Source: DASQDN01 sp963833675
Lineage (GTDB): Bacteria > Acidobacteriota > Terriglobia > Bryobacterales > Bryobacteraceae
Assembly (NCBI GenBank): GCA_963833675.1
Contig: CAWHYW010000041.1
Location: forward strand, 62,001 to 126,000
Direction of reading: 5' to 3'
DNA: 64,000 nucleotides
Made by a program: the position numbers and the translations under genes. Positions within the stretch are counted from its first letter, which is position 1. Each line of letters opens with the position of its first letter. The notes beneath the pieces were generated by a model, which saw nothing but the letters and a program-made list of their open reading frames with translations, was not told the origin of the DNA and ran no database searches. Positions 1 to 8,636 of the stretch are shown here, one piece after another.

Positions 1-233
1 TCTTCGGTCAACACGACCACCGGGATCGACGTTTCGGTTAAGCTTGCGACCCAGTCCTCGTCTAAATGGGGCACATCGATTAAGAGGGCGTCCGCACTTT
101 GTGAATGTAGGGCCTCGGTGAATTGATCGAAGTTCGCGACTCCCGCCAGTTCCAATTCGCTGCTTGACCGTACAACGACTTCGAGACCAGCCCGTACTAC
201 GTTCGAACCCGCCACCACAAGTACCCGGATCAC
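1..233 (-). CDS. Response-regulator receiver domain protein, degenerate (3' part outside window)
   Basis: Only the first 77 codons are present; the gene runs off the left edge. It begins at a GTG (231-233) that overlaps the TGA stop of the protease gene upstream on the same strand (GTGA), so translation is probably coupled. The N-terminus reads IRVLVVAGSNVVRAGLE, the first beta-strand and helix of a LuxR/NarL-type receiver, but the acidic pair that normally follows the first strand (as in IVDDH) is replaced by AGS. The phospho-acceptor-type Asp is still present in ALLIDVP. Receivers lacking the acidic pair usually bind Mg2+ poorly, so it may act without phosphorylation. Whether a DNA-binding domain follows cannot be seen. 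Confidence 0.7.
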   Translation of the reverse strand, partial: MIRVLVVAGSNVVRAGLEVVVRSSSELELAGVANFDQFTEALHSQSADALLIDVPHLDEDWVASLTETSIPVVVLTE

Positions 234-1102
234 GCGGCTGTAACTCTCTGCCGATTCAACTGAAGTGTAACGGAGCGATCGTTTAGCGCGGCGCCCCGAC
301 GGAACTGAAGCGACACACGATCAGACGCGGACTCAATTGCTTCTTCCAGGTCGTAATGTTTACGGAAGCGTTGGCCATTGGCGCCGATCAGTAAGTCGCC
401 GATTAGCAGCGACGCTCGGTCGGCAGCTAACCCTGGCTGCGTTTCGAGAATTAGAAATCCCAGGGCGCGCTCGCGAGAGAGTGCTACAGGCGTGACAGTG
501 ATCCCGACTGTTACAGCGGAGTCGACCGATCCATTGAGAAAGTCGAGGACTGTAGAGCTCGGGATTGCAAGCGCAAGGCTTCTAGCGACTCGAGTTCGCG
601 CAATCATCGTGTTCACACCGATCAATTCGCCGCGTGCATTGACAAGAGGTCCGCCCGAGTTGCCGGGCGCAAGCCGGACATCGCTTTGCACCCAATGCCG
701 GCGGCCAAAGCCGGGCAACGGTCCCACGGCATGAATGACTCCTGTGCTTACGGCCCCGACGAACCCGAGAGGATTGCCCACCGCAATCGCAACCTCACCG
801 GGATGGAGGCTGCTGGAGTCTCCGATTGATACGGCTGTCAATTCTGCGGTGGCAATCTGTAGCGCCGCCAGATCCCTTCGTTCATCTCGCTTGACGATTT
901 TTGCCGGCAACCGCTTGCCATCCCACAGTACTACCTGGGTGGAAGTATCGCTCGCTACGTGAGCGTTGGTGAGAATGCCTCCGGCCGCCTTCCACACAAT
1001 CCCGGAACCCGTTCCAGCGCCTGTGCCGCCTGTTAGCTGGACAGTAGATCGCCGCAGACGTTCAGCAATTTCTCCGACGCTCATCATTTCAGACACCTGC
1101 AT
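230..1102 (-). CDS. HtrA/DegP-like S1C serine protease with PDZ domain
   Basis: A 290-residue trypsin-like protease of the HtrA/DegQ family. The triad is complete: His48 in LTNAHV, Asp77 in RRDLAAL and Ser149 in APGNSGGPL. The C-terminal third (about 195-285) is PDZ-like, with the RASLLIGDLLIGANG segment. There is no obvious signal peptide, unlike classical periplasmic DegP, so it may be cytoplasmic or exported in an unusual way. It overlaps the dead paralogue upstream by 14 bases and the receiver gene downstream by a few bases, so the three genes form one tightly coupled unit. Substrates cannot be inferred. Confidence 0.88.
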   Translation of the reverse strand: MQVSEMMSVGEIAERLRRSTVQLTGGTGAGTGSGIVWKAAGGILTNAHVASDTSTQVVLWDGKRLPAKIVKRDERRDLAALQIATAELTAVSIGDSSSLHPGEVAIAVGNPLGFVGAVSTGVIHAVGPLPGFGRRHWVQSDVRLAPGNSGGPLVNARGELIGVNTMIARTRVARSLALAIPSSTVLDFLNGSVDSAVTVGITVTPVALSRERALGFLILETQPGLAADRASLLIGDLLIGANGQRFRKHYDLEEAIESASDRVSLQFRRGAALNDRSVTLQLNRQRVTAA

Positions 1103-2000
1103 TCGGGCGCTCGGCTATCGTTACCGAAAGGTGCTGAACGACTCCTCCCCGGAGGATTCGGAGTGCCCATTGCTTTCCGACTGAAGTCGAATCCAGCGCG
1201 GCATGCAAAGTTTCGGGACCAGTGATTGTCTGCTCACCCAGAGAGAGCAAGACGTCGCCTATCAGCATGCCCGCAGTTGCGGCGGGACCCGCATCTTCGA
1301 CGGCCAGAGCCATGATTCCTGTGTCCTGTTGAATGCTGAGTTGCTGCTTGAGCGTCGATGGTATCTGGACGGGTTGAAGACCGATGCCCAGATACCCGCG
1401 AGGGATATGTCCTCTCGTCGAGAGTGGTTCAGCAACGCGATCGATTGTGGCGCGAGTGATTCCGATCACGGAACTGCGAGATAAGCCGGCGGCGACGATT
1501 CCGACGATATTACCGTGAATGTCCACTACGGCTCCGCCTTCGGATGTCGGATAGATCGATACGTCCAGCCGGACAAATTGGTCGAGTTTGCCACCGCGCC
1601 AGGTGGACCATTCGCCGGCAGTGCCGCTCACAATGCCCATAGTCGCAATTGGCCCGGTGTTTGTGGTCCGACCGACAGTGAGGATGATCTGTCCGGGCCT
1701 CAGGTTGGCATTGACGAAATCCGTGTGGGCCGGTGTATCAGAGTCATACGCAAGCAGGGCAAGGTCTGTGGCGGGATCGCGACCTTTCAATTTTGCCGGG
1801 GCCGTCGCTCCGTCGGGCAGGGTAATGCGCAAGTCTTCATCACGGCGAAGAGCAGCATCGGCCGTGAGGACGAGGCCGGGACGCCAGATAACCCCGCTCG
1901 ACGGAATTCGCGGCCGTCCGTGAACTGCGACGACCGATGCAGAAGCCCTTTCGACCGCGGCAGTGAGTTCGTTTGAGAGATCGGAAAGCGTATTTGACAT
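1089..2000 (-). CDS. HtrA-like pseudo-protease with PDZ domain (catalytic residues lost)
   Basis: The chosen start (ATG at 1998-2000, MSNTLSDLSNEL) gives 303 residues and aligns with the start of the neighbouring active protease; an upstream in-frame ATG would add 52 residues without homology. The fold is S1C protease plus PDZ (about 200-300, RGYLGIGLQPVQ onward). The catalytic positions are altered. The His position is Ala49 (LTADAA instead of LTNAHV). Asp79 is kept (ATDLALL). The GNSGGP motif is TSEGGA, placing Glu154 where the nucleophilic Ser should be. It should have no peptidase activity. It probably retains PDZ ligand binding and may pair with the active enzyme encoded next to it; that partnership is inference. 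Confidence 0.82.
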   Translation of the reverse strand: MSNTLSDLSNELTAAVERASASVVAVHGRPRIPSSGVIWRPGLVLTADAALRRDEDLRITLPDGATAPAKLKGRDPATDLALLAYDSDTPAHTDFVNANLRPGQIILTVGRTTNTGPIATMGIVSGTAGEWSTWRGGKLDQFVRLDVSIYPTSEGGAVVDIHGNIVGIVAAGLSRSSVIGITRATIDRVAEPLSTRGHIPRGYLGIGLQPVQIPSTLKQQLSIQQDTGIMALAVEDAGPAATAGMLIGDVLLSLGEQTITGPETLHAALDSTSVGKQWALRILRGGVVQHLSVTIAERPNAGV

Positions 2001-2116
2001 TGTCTTCTGGCCCCAGTATTGCTCCAGACATGCACTTCCCACATCAGACAAAAGGATAGGTAACAGCTGTACAAAGGGCGAGTCAACACAGCCGCGCCCC
2101 CAGTACAGTAACGTGG

Positions 2117-2153
2117 CGCCTCCTTGACGTCCAGCGTCAAGGAGGCGGATAAT
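2117..2153 (+). promoter_or_regulatory. Sigma-70-like promoter covered by a perfect palindrome (candidate operator)
   Basis: A perfect inverted repeat has 13-base arms (2117-2129 and 2135-2147) around the 5-base loop TCCAG. Within it, TTGACG (2124-2129) serves as a -35 element and GATAAT (2148-2153) as a -10, with an 18-base spacer. The palindrome therefore covers the -35 and the whole spacer and touches the -10. Transcription would start near 2160, ahead of the ATG at 2184. There is no T-tract, so it is not a terminator. It is best read as a repressor site on the receptor promoter. Confidence 0.6.
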
Positions 2154-2183
2154 CAACTAAGGTTGTAAGTCCCGGGGGTATTC

Positions 2184-5100
2184 ATGTCAAGGTTTTTCGG
2201 AGCGGCTGGTGCATTGCTTGCGCTTGCAGTCGCAGTAAGTAGTCCTGCCTATTCACAGACTCTATATGGATCCGTGGTTGGAACAGTTCTGGATCAATCC
2301 GGAGCCTCCATACCAGACGTTTCAATTACCGTAACCAACAAAGGTACTAACCAATCAGTAGAAACCAAGACCGACGAAGGCGGTCGCTTCAGCGTACCCA
2401 ATCTTTTGCCGGGCACATACGATTTGAAAGCGACTGGAACCGGTTTTCGTCCCTACAATCGCACGGACATTGTAATCACGGCGAACACGATCGCGCGAGC
2501 CGATATGCAACTGGAACTCGGAGCGACAACGGAACAGATCACCGTTCAGGCCGAAGCTGCGCAGATCCAGACGGACAAGGCCGACACGCACACTACGATT
2601 ACGGCGCAAGCGATCGCGCAGATGCCTTTGCCCGGCTATCGAAATTATCAGAGCTTGATGAACCTGGTCCCCGGGGCTACACCCACCCGGTTCCAGAATT
2701 CCATGACGGATACACCCGGTCGCAGTCTGCAGACGAACGTCAATGGAACAAATGCGAATAATAATGTTACGCGTATCGACGGCGCCACGAGCGTGAATGT
2801 CTGGCTGCCGCACCACGCGGGTTACGTCGTTCCCGAAGAGATGGTGGCCGAAGTAAACGTGACTACCACCGCTGCCGATGCCGAGCAAGGTTTCGCGGGT
2901 GGATCCTCGATCACGCTCGTGACCAAGTCGGGAACGAATGAGTTCCATGGCAGCCTTTTCGAGTTTCATGACAACCAGCATCTGAAGGCTCGCAACTTCT
3001 TCCAGCCCGCCGGTCGCGATAAACCTCTGAGCATTTACAACAACTATGGCGGCACGTTGGGCGGGCCAATCGTGAAGAACAAGCTGTTCTTCTTTTTCAG
3101 CTACGATGCCACGCGGTTGCGGCAGGGCTCCGTTGCCACTTACTCGGTTCCGACCGCGGACATTCGCACTGGAAACTTCAGCGCATACTCCACCCCGATT
3201 TATGATCCGATGACAGGGAATCCGGACGGCACTGGTCGTACACAATTCCCGGGCAACATAATCCCAGCAAATCGTCTTAGCCCGCAGACGCAGAAGATCC
3301 AGGCTTATTTCCCACTACCGAACCAGCCGGGACAGACGAACAACTTCTTTGGCCAATCTGTTCCGCTGAACGATCGTGATTACACGGACGGCAAAATCAA
3401 CTACAACCTAAGCGAGAGGTCGGCGATCTGGGGACGATATGGCCGCATGTGGGCTACCTCGGGTGGTGTTGGTTTGTTCGGCGACGCGGTCGGTCCGACT
3501 CCCGGAGGCGATCCTGGATTGGGCGATACGGTGATCCAGAACATGTCGGTCGGACATACCTACACGTTCTCGCCAACGGTTCTGCTTGATGGACTCTTCG
3601 GCTACCAGCGACAGAATCAGACAGTCACTCCGAACGATTTCGGTAAGACCTTCGGGGATGCATTGGGGATTCCTGGGCTGAATGGGCCGAATATCCTCCA
3701 GAGCGGCTTTCCTAACATCAACTTCAACGGCAGCACCGGAGATTATCGCGGCCTTGGCGCTCCGAACTGGATGCCGTTGCAGCGCATCGAAGAGAACTTC
3801 ACCACCAGCCACAACCTGACTTGGACCAAAGGCGCTCATGTACTGCGATTCGGTTTCGATGGGGTTCTGCTGCGGTTAAATCACTGGCAGCCTGAGTTGA
3901 GCGCAGGCGGTCCGCGTGGATATTTTGACTTTACGGGAGGGCCGACAGCTCTCAGTGGCGGTCCCGCCCCGAATAACCTCAATACTTATGCAGCGTTTCT
4001 GCTCGGTCTTCCTACGCAATTGCAGAAGGGCGACCAGTATGTCCTGATGACCGGTCGTGAGTTCCAGTTCGGTTGGTATGCTCAGGATCGGTGGCAAGCC
4101 ACCCGCAAGCTCACTGTCAGCCTCGGTTTACGTTATGAGTACTTCCCGCTGATGACTCGCGCTGCCGGAAAGGGTTTGGAGCGGCTTGATCCATCCACGA
4201 ATCTGGTTTATTTGGGCGGACGGGGCAATGTGCCTGTCGACAATGGGATCACCGTCAGCAAGAAGCTCTTTGCGCCACGCATCGGTCTTGCTTATCGCAT
4301 AAACGAAGGCACGGTAGTTCGCGCCGGTTACGGCCTCAATTACGACCCGCTGCCGTTTTCGCGACCCTTACGCGGGTTCTATCCGTTGACCATTAACAAC
4401 GTGTACAACTCTGCAAATTCGTATGTGCCTTATTCGAACATCGCGCAAGGCATTCCACCGATCGTGTACCCGGATCTCTCAACCGGTGTTGTGCCGCTCG
4501 GGAATAACGATATGCGCAGTCCGTATGCCGGCCAGATTCATCGTGGGTATATCCAAAGCTGGAACTTTACTTTGGAACGTAAGCTGCCGATGGATCTTGT
4601 TGTGTCTGCCGCTTACGTAGGGACTCAGACAACGCATCAGTTCGCGGACCTGGATATAAACGCAGGGTTCCCGAATTCCGGAAGCGCTGGGCGTCCGTTG
4701 GCGGCGAAGTTTGGCAGGACGGCCAACACAAACATGTGGGACGGCTACCTGAGCGCTAATTATCATTCGCTGCAAACCACGATCAACAAGCAGTTCTCGA
4801 AAGGCTTGATGATCAAGGGCGCCTACACCTATTCAAAAGCGATCAACATGACCGACGATGACGGATGGGCTGCGGTCGGCTGGAACTGGGCGCCAGTGTT
4901 TGATCGAAACCGCGCTGCCGCAGGGTATGACCGCACGCACGTATTCCAGATTGGTTGGGTGTACGAGTTGCCCGTCGGAAAAGGCAAGGGGATGCTCAAC
5001 AGTGGCCCGGTGTCTTACATCCTGGGCAACTGGCAAGTGAACGGAGTAATGGCTTGCTATACCGGTGTTCCATTCACGGTCACTTCTTCGGGCACCGCGC

Positions 5101-5597
5101 TTAATGCGCCGAACAATACACAGACTGCAGACCAGGTCAACTTGGACGTAGCACGTCCGGGTCTGATCGGGTCCGATGGTCCTTATTACGACATCACCGC
5201 ATTCAAGGCTCCTACGGATCCGGGTCGCTTCGGAACGTCCGGACGCAACATTCTTCGAAATCCGGGTATGTGGAACACGGATCTGAGTCTCTTCAAGAAC
5301 ATCCCGATCGGAGAACACAAGAACATCCAGTTCCGGACGGAGTTCTTCAACCTGCCGAACACGTCGCACTTCGGCGCGGATAATAGCCGAAGCGGCGCTT
5401 TCGCCAGCACCGATGTCACGAATCCGAATTTCCTTCGCGTTAACACGGCATTCGGGGAGACGACAAATTCGCTTTGGGCTAAAATTCAATTTTTAGCTTG
5501 CTACGCTGAGCTTGATGTTGTTTATGCGAAAAGGGCGGTCCGCTATGCGGGCCGCTCTTGTTTTTTGTTTGGGCACTTCTTTGGGCGCGCAGTCTGA
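2184..5597 (+). CDS. Oar-like TonB-dependent outer-membrane receptor (C-terminus frameshifted)
   Basis: Signal peptide at residues 1-24 (cleavage after SPAYS), then a carboxypeptidase-regulatory-like domain (about 28-115, GTVLDQSGASIPDVSITVTN), a plug region (about 125-260) and a long beta-barrel. This is the Oar-like architecture common in Acidobacteriota, thought to import large or complex substrates. As written the frame stops at 5597, but the last 40 or so residues (from about 5465) are not barrel-like. Shifting frame by one base there gives RQIRFGLKFNF followed by TAG at 5494-5496, the expected terminal strand ending in Phe. A one-base indel at about 5455-5470 therefore hides the natural end at 5496. 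A palindromic operator precedes the gene and a terminator follows the corrected stop. Confidence 0.9.
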   Translation: MSRFFGAAGALLALAVAVSSPAYSQTLYGSVVGTVLDQSGASIPDVSITVTNKGTNQSVETKTDEGGRFSVPNLLPGTYDLKATGTGFRPYNRTDIVITANTIARADMQLELGATTEQITVQAEAAQIQTDKADTHTTITAQAIAQMPLPGYRNYQSLMNLVPGATPTRFQNSMTDTPGRSLQTNVNGTNANNNVTRIDGATSVNVWLPHHAGYVVPEEMVAEVNVTTTAADAEQGFAGGSSITLVTKSGTNEFHGSLFEFHDNQHLKARNFFQPAGRDKPLSIYNNYGGTLGGPIVKNKLFFFFSYDATRLRQGSVATYSVPTADIRTGNFSAYSTPIYDPMTGNPDGTGRTQFPGNIIPANRLSPQTQKIQAYFPLPNQPGQTNNFFGQSVPLNDRDYTDGKINYNLSERSAIWGRYGRMWATSGGVGLFGDAVGPTPGGDPGLGDTVIQNMSVGHTYTFSPTVLLDGLFGYQRQNQTVTPNDFGKTFGDALGIPGLNGPNILQSGFPNINFNGSTGDYRGLGAPNWMPLQRIEENFTTSHNLTWTKGAHVLRFGFDGVLLRLNHWQPELSAGGPRGYFDFTGGPTALSGGPAPNNLNTYAAFLLGLPTQLQKGDQYVLMTGREFQFGWYAQDRWQATRKLTVSLGLRYEYFPLMTRAAGKGLERLDPSTNLVYLGGRGNVPVDNGITVSKKLFAPRIGLAYRINEGTVVRAGYGLNYDPLPFSRPLRGFYPLTINNVYNSANSYVPYSNIAQGIPPIVYPDLSTGVVPLGNNDMRSPYAGQIHRGYIQSWNFTLERKLPMDLVVSAAYVGTQTTHQFADLDINAGFPNSGSAGRPLAAKFGRTANTNMWDGYLSANYHSLQTTINKQFSKGLMIKGAYTYSKAINMTDDDGWAAVGWNWAPVFDRNRAAAGYDRTHVFQIGWVYELPVGKGKGMLNSGPVSYILGNWQVNGVMACYTGVPFTVTSSGTALNAPNNTQTADQVNLDVARPGLIGSDGPYYDITAFKAPTDPGRFGTSGRNILRNPGMWNTDLSLFKNIPIGEHKNIQFRTEFFNLPNTSHFGADNSRSGAFASTDVTNPNFLRVNTAFGETTNSLWAKIQFLACYAELDVVYAKRAVRYAGRSCFLFGHFFGRAV
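5533..5566 (+). terminator. Rho-independent terminator of the receptor gene, overlapping the next gene's start
   Basis: An 11-bp GC-rich stem (5533-5543 with 5547-5557, including two G-T pairs) closes a 3-base loop and is followed by TTG and six T residues (5561-5566). It lies 36 bases after the corrected receptor stop at 5496. The loop contains the A and T of the ATG proposed as the start of the TPR gene (5545), so the hairpin may also mask that start. Confidence 0.6.
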
Positions 5598-6993
5598 TGC
5601 GCTTGCGGAGAAATCGCAGCAGGCCAAGCAACTGATGGCGCAGGGCCGCTTCGCCGACGCAGTGCCGGTATATCGGGAACTCTGCCGCGCGTTACCTTCG
5701 AATCCGGGTCTGCGCTTGAATTTGGCGCTCGCGTATCAGATGGCAGGCAACTATCGAGACGCGGTCCCGGAATTCGAACGAGTTCTGAAAGCGGAACCCA
5801 GTAACCAGCCTGCGCTCCTATCCCTGGGCGCGACCTATCTGACATTGAATGAGCCCGCGAAAGCAGTTCCATTGTTGACGAAGATTGTGTCCATACAGCC
5901 ATCGAACATCGAAGCGCGCGGAATGCTTGCAGGCGCTCTTCTGCCGATCGGCCGCCCGGCGGAAGCAGCAACGCATTACCGAAAACTGACCACCTTGGCG
6001 CCTCAGGATCCGAAGGGCTGGCATGGATTAGGACGCAGTTACGAAGCTTTGGCGCAGAGCGCGTTTAAGGAACTCGACAAGTCAGCGCAGGGCTCGCCGG
6101 AGTGGCTCGCGCTGGTTGCCGATTCCAGGATGGAGCGCCGGCAATACCGAAGCGCCTTTTACTTTTATAAAAAGGCGCTCGAAGCAAAACCTGACTTCTC
6201 TGTATTGCACGAATCGCTTGCGCAGGTTTATCGCCGATCGGGGCATGCTGACTGGGCCGAAGCCGAAATGAAGAAGACGCGACGTCCGAACTGCCCGACT
6301 TCGAAGCAAGCATGCGACTTCGCCGATGATCGATTCCTCGCCGCCGCCACAGGACCTTCGCTTTACTGGCGCACGCGAGCCTACAACGAGCTGGCATTAG
6401 CTGCGTTCAAACAGCTGGGTCAATTGCCTCCTTCTGTCGAGCTGCACGCGATCAAGGCGGGCATTCTGTCGAATCACGGCCAGCACCTGGACGCCGCCGC
6501 GGAATGGCGTGCGGCGGAGAAACTGGCTCCGGGCGACCCGCGCATTGAAGGACAGATTGCGACATCCCTGTATGAAGGTGCGAACTATGCCGAGGCGGCG
6601 CCCCTTCTCATGAAGCTCCTTAAACAGGATCCGAACTCATCCGAGCTGAACTTCTTTCTCGGCGATTCGCTGCTTCACATGGAGAAGCCGGACCAGGCGG
6701 TTCCTTATCTCGAGGCCGCAGTTCGGGCCAATCCGAAGCTTCTGCCCGCGCGCGCTTCGCTGGGATTGTCCCTCATCCGGCTTGGACGGGATTCCGAGGC
6801 CATTCCTCATTTGATCGCTGCGCGCGAAGTGGACGAAGACGGCAGCATCCATTTCCAACTTGCCCGCGCATATCAGCGGGCGGGTGACGCCGATTCTTCA
6901 AGACAGATGATGGCGGAATATAACCGTATCCAGCAGCGCTCACAAAGCGAGGAGCAGTCTCTGGAGGAGAAGGCTACGATTACGGCTCCTTGA
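5545..6993 (+). CDS. Secreted TPR-repeat protein
   Basis: A 482-residue protein with a short signal peptide (MRAALVFCLGTSLGAQS) followed by roughly a dozen tetratricopeptide repeats, recognisable as repeated A..Y/L..G....A...F/Y..AL...P units (for example around NPGLRLNLALAYQMAGNYRDA). TPR arrays are protein-interaction scaffolds; no enzymatic domain is seen. In-frame ATGs at 5512 and 5524 would extend the N-terminus. The one at 5545 is preferred because the hydrophobic segment follows at once and AAAAGGG lies about 10 bases upstream. The gene follows the TonB receptor on the same strand and converges with the next gene, overlapping it by 14 bases. Confidence 0.8.
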   Translation: MRAALVFCLGTSLGAQSDALAEKSQQAKQLMAQGRFADAVPVYRELCRALPSNPGLRLNLALAYQMAGNYRDAVPEFERVLKAEPSNQPALLSLGATYLTLNEPAKAVPLLTKIVSIQPSNIEARGMLAGALLPIGRPAEAATHYRKLTTLAPQDPKGWHGLGRSYEALAQSAFKELDKSAQGSPEWLALVADSRMERRQYRSAFYFYKKALEAKPDFSVLHESLAQVYRRSGHADWAEAEMKKTRRPNCPTSKQACDFADDRFLAAATGPSLYWRTRAYNELALAAFKQLGQLPPSVELHAIKAGILSNHGQHLDAAAEWRAAEKLAPGDPRIEGQIATSLYEGANYAEAAPLLMKLLKQDPNSSELNFFLGDSLLHMEKPDQAVPYLEAAVRANPKLLPARASLGLSLIRLGRDSEAIPHLIAAREVDEDGSIHFQLARAYQRAGDADSSRQMMAEYNRIQQRSQSEEQSLEEKATITAP

Positions 6994-8602
6994 CCGTGAT
7001 GACCCGGTCAACAGCGACGTCGGCCAGAGTTTGCGTCTTGCCGCCCGGCCATTTCAACTCGATACGATCGACCTTCGTTATTGAGCCAAGCCCGAAATGA
7101 AGACCGGCAAGGCTCGATGAGCTGTAGCCCTGGTTAGCCGAGTATTCCTGGACTTGATTCCCGATCTGTACACGTGTCCCGATTCCATCTCGATTGCTGC
7201 TGGTACCGTACAGTTTGATTTCTAGCCAATGCGCGGCGTTCTGGCTGGTATTGCGCCAGAGTTCCGCGGGCTCGAGGAAGGCTGAGACGACCACATCGAG
7301 TCTGCCGTCACTGTCCAGGTCGGCTGCGGCGTTTCCACGATGAGCGCGAGATTTCGCAGATAGATCGGCGCAGGACGACGCGGCAAATTTTCCATCCCGT
7401 GAATTTGCGAAGACGGTATTCGGTTGCTTATAGGTGGTCGGCTCGAAGCGTTCCACCAGATCGTTCACGTGCGAGTTTGAGGTGAACAAGTCGGGCCATC
7501 CATCATTATTGAAATCCGCCCAGATCGGGCCCCATCCACTTACCCGATTGGAGAGCGATGCCAATTTTGATGCATAGGTGAGGTCCCGAAATGTACCGTC
7601 CTTCTGATTGTGAAAGATCGGGAATGACTCGCCCGTCAGGGCGACAACCACGATGTCCGGCCAACCGTCATTGTCGTAGTCGCGGAAATGCGTGCCCATG
7701 CTCGCGACCGGCTTGCCGCTGTCGAGCAGCGCGGCCCCCGCCGTAAGCGCCACCTCTTCAAACCTGCCGCCGCCTTTGTTATGGAAAAGAAAATTCGGCA
7801 GGTTGTCATTGGTGATGAACGCATCCATGTACCCATCGCGATCATAGTCTGAGAATGCGATTCCCATTCCTCGACCACGATGAGCGCCTATTCCGGATTT
7901 GGCCGAGACATCTTCAAACGTGCCGTCGCCACGATTGCGATAGAGCTGATTCGGCCGCGGCTCGTAATATTTAGGGTGGCAATAGATCCGCAAATTCCGC
8001 GTCTTGTCGCCACAATATCGCTCGGTTGCAGCTGACCATGCTCCGTAGTTGGCTATGAGTAAATCGAGCTTGCCGTCGTTGTCGAAGTCGAAGAAGCCAG
8101 CCGCGACGCTCCATTCGTTGCTCTTGATCCCTGTCTTCGCGGTGACATCCTCAAACTTGCCGTTCCCGAGATTGCGATAGAGCGTATTGTGGTAAACGCC
8201 GGTGACGAACAGATCGACGTTACCGTCGTTATCGAAGTCGCCGACAGCCGCGCCCATCGAGTAGCCGTCGCCGGCGAGTTCAGATTCTGTTGTCACGTCT
8301 GTGAACTTCAAGTTCCCGTCGTTCCGGAACAGCCGGTTGGCGTACTTAGGCGAGCTTTTCTTCAGTGAAGGAACATCGGCGCCGTTGGTGAAGTAGACAT
8401 CGGGCCGGCCGTCATTGTTGTAATCGAAAATAGCGAGTCCGCCCGCCATGGTCTCGATCATTCGCTTTTCCGGAGTCGGGCAATTCTGCAAAACGAACCC
8501 AAGCTTTGCTTCGCTCGCTACGTCTTTGAAACAAATTGGCCCGGCTGCTTCAAATCCGAGAACGCCGAAGCATGCCACCACAAGTCCGACCACTTTCTTC
8601 AA
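6980..8602 (-). CDS. CRTAC1-type secreted FG-GAP/VCBS repeat protein with C-terminal ASPIC/UnbV domain
   Basis: The proposed start is TTG at 8600-8602, which gives MKKVVGLVVACFGVLGFEAAG, a clean export signal, with GGAG six bases upstream. In-frame codons further upstream run through the divergent gene and are unlikely. The 540-residue protein has repeated Ca2+-binding FG-GAP/VCBS motifs (DYNNDGRPDVYF, DFDNDGNVDLF, DFDNDGKLDLL, DYDRDGYMDAF, DYDNDGWPDIV, DFNNDGWPDLF, DLDSDGRLDVV), forming an extracellular seven-bladed beta-propeller. An ASPIC/UnbV domain follows (HWLEIKLYGTSSNRDGIGTRV, then LKWPGGKTQTL). Such proteins are abundant in Acidobacteriota; their role is not established. Confidence 0.85.
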   Translation of the reverse strand: MKKVVGLVVACFGVLGFEAAGPICFKDVASEAKLGFVLQNCPTPEKRMIETMAGGLAIFDYNNDGRPDVYFTNGADVPSLKKSSPKYANRLFRNDGNLKFTDVTTESELAGDGYSMGAAVGDFDNDGNVDLFVTGVYHNTLYRNLGNGKFEDVTAKTGIKSNEWSVAAGFFDFDNDGKLDLLIANYGAWSAATERYCGDKTRNLRIYCHPKYYEPRPNQLYRNRGDGTFEDVSAKSGIGAHRGRGMGIAFSDYDRDGYMDAFITNDNLPNFLFHNKGGGRFEEVALTAGAALLDSGKPVASMGTHFRDYDNDGWPDIVVVALTGESFPIFHNQKDGTFRDLTYASKLASLSNRVSGWGPIWADFNNDGWPDLFTSNSHVNDLVERFEPTTYKQPNTVFANSRDGKFAASSCADLSAKSRAHRGNAAADLDSDGRLDVVVSAFLEPAELWRNTSQNAAHWLEIKLYGTSSNRDGIGTRVQIGNQVQEYSANQGYSSSSLAGLHFGLGSITKVDRIELKWPGGKTQTLADVAVDRVITVKEP

Positions 8603-8636
8603 AAGAGGCTCCAATCCATACAGTACACTCAGAACA

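Noticed and set aside
195..215. GTTCGAAC-like stretch as a possible tRNA T-loop
   Set aside because: It lies in receiver coding sequence and no cloverleaf can be built around it; no tRNA was recognised anywhere in the window.
2355..3245. Long minus-strand open frame inside the TonB receptor gene
   Set aside because: It is a shadow of a well-supported receptor; the translation is Arg-rich with no domain or start signals.
4833..5489. 218-codon minus-strand frame
   Set aside because: Shadow of conserved beta-barrel coding sequence.
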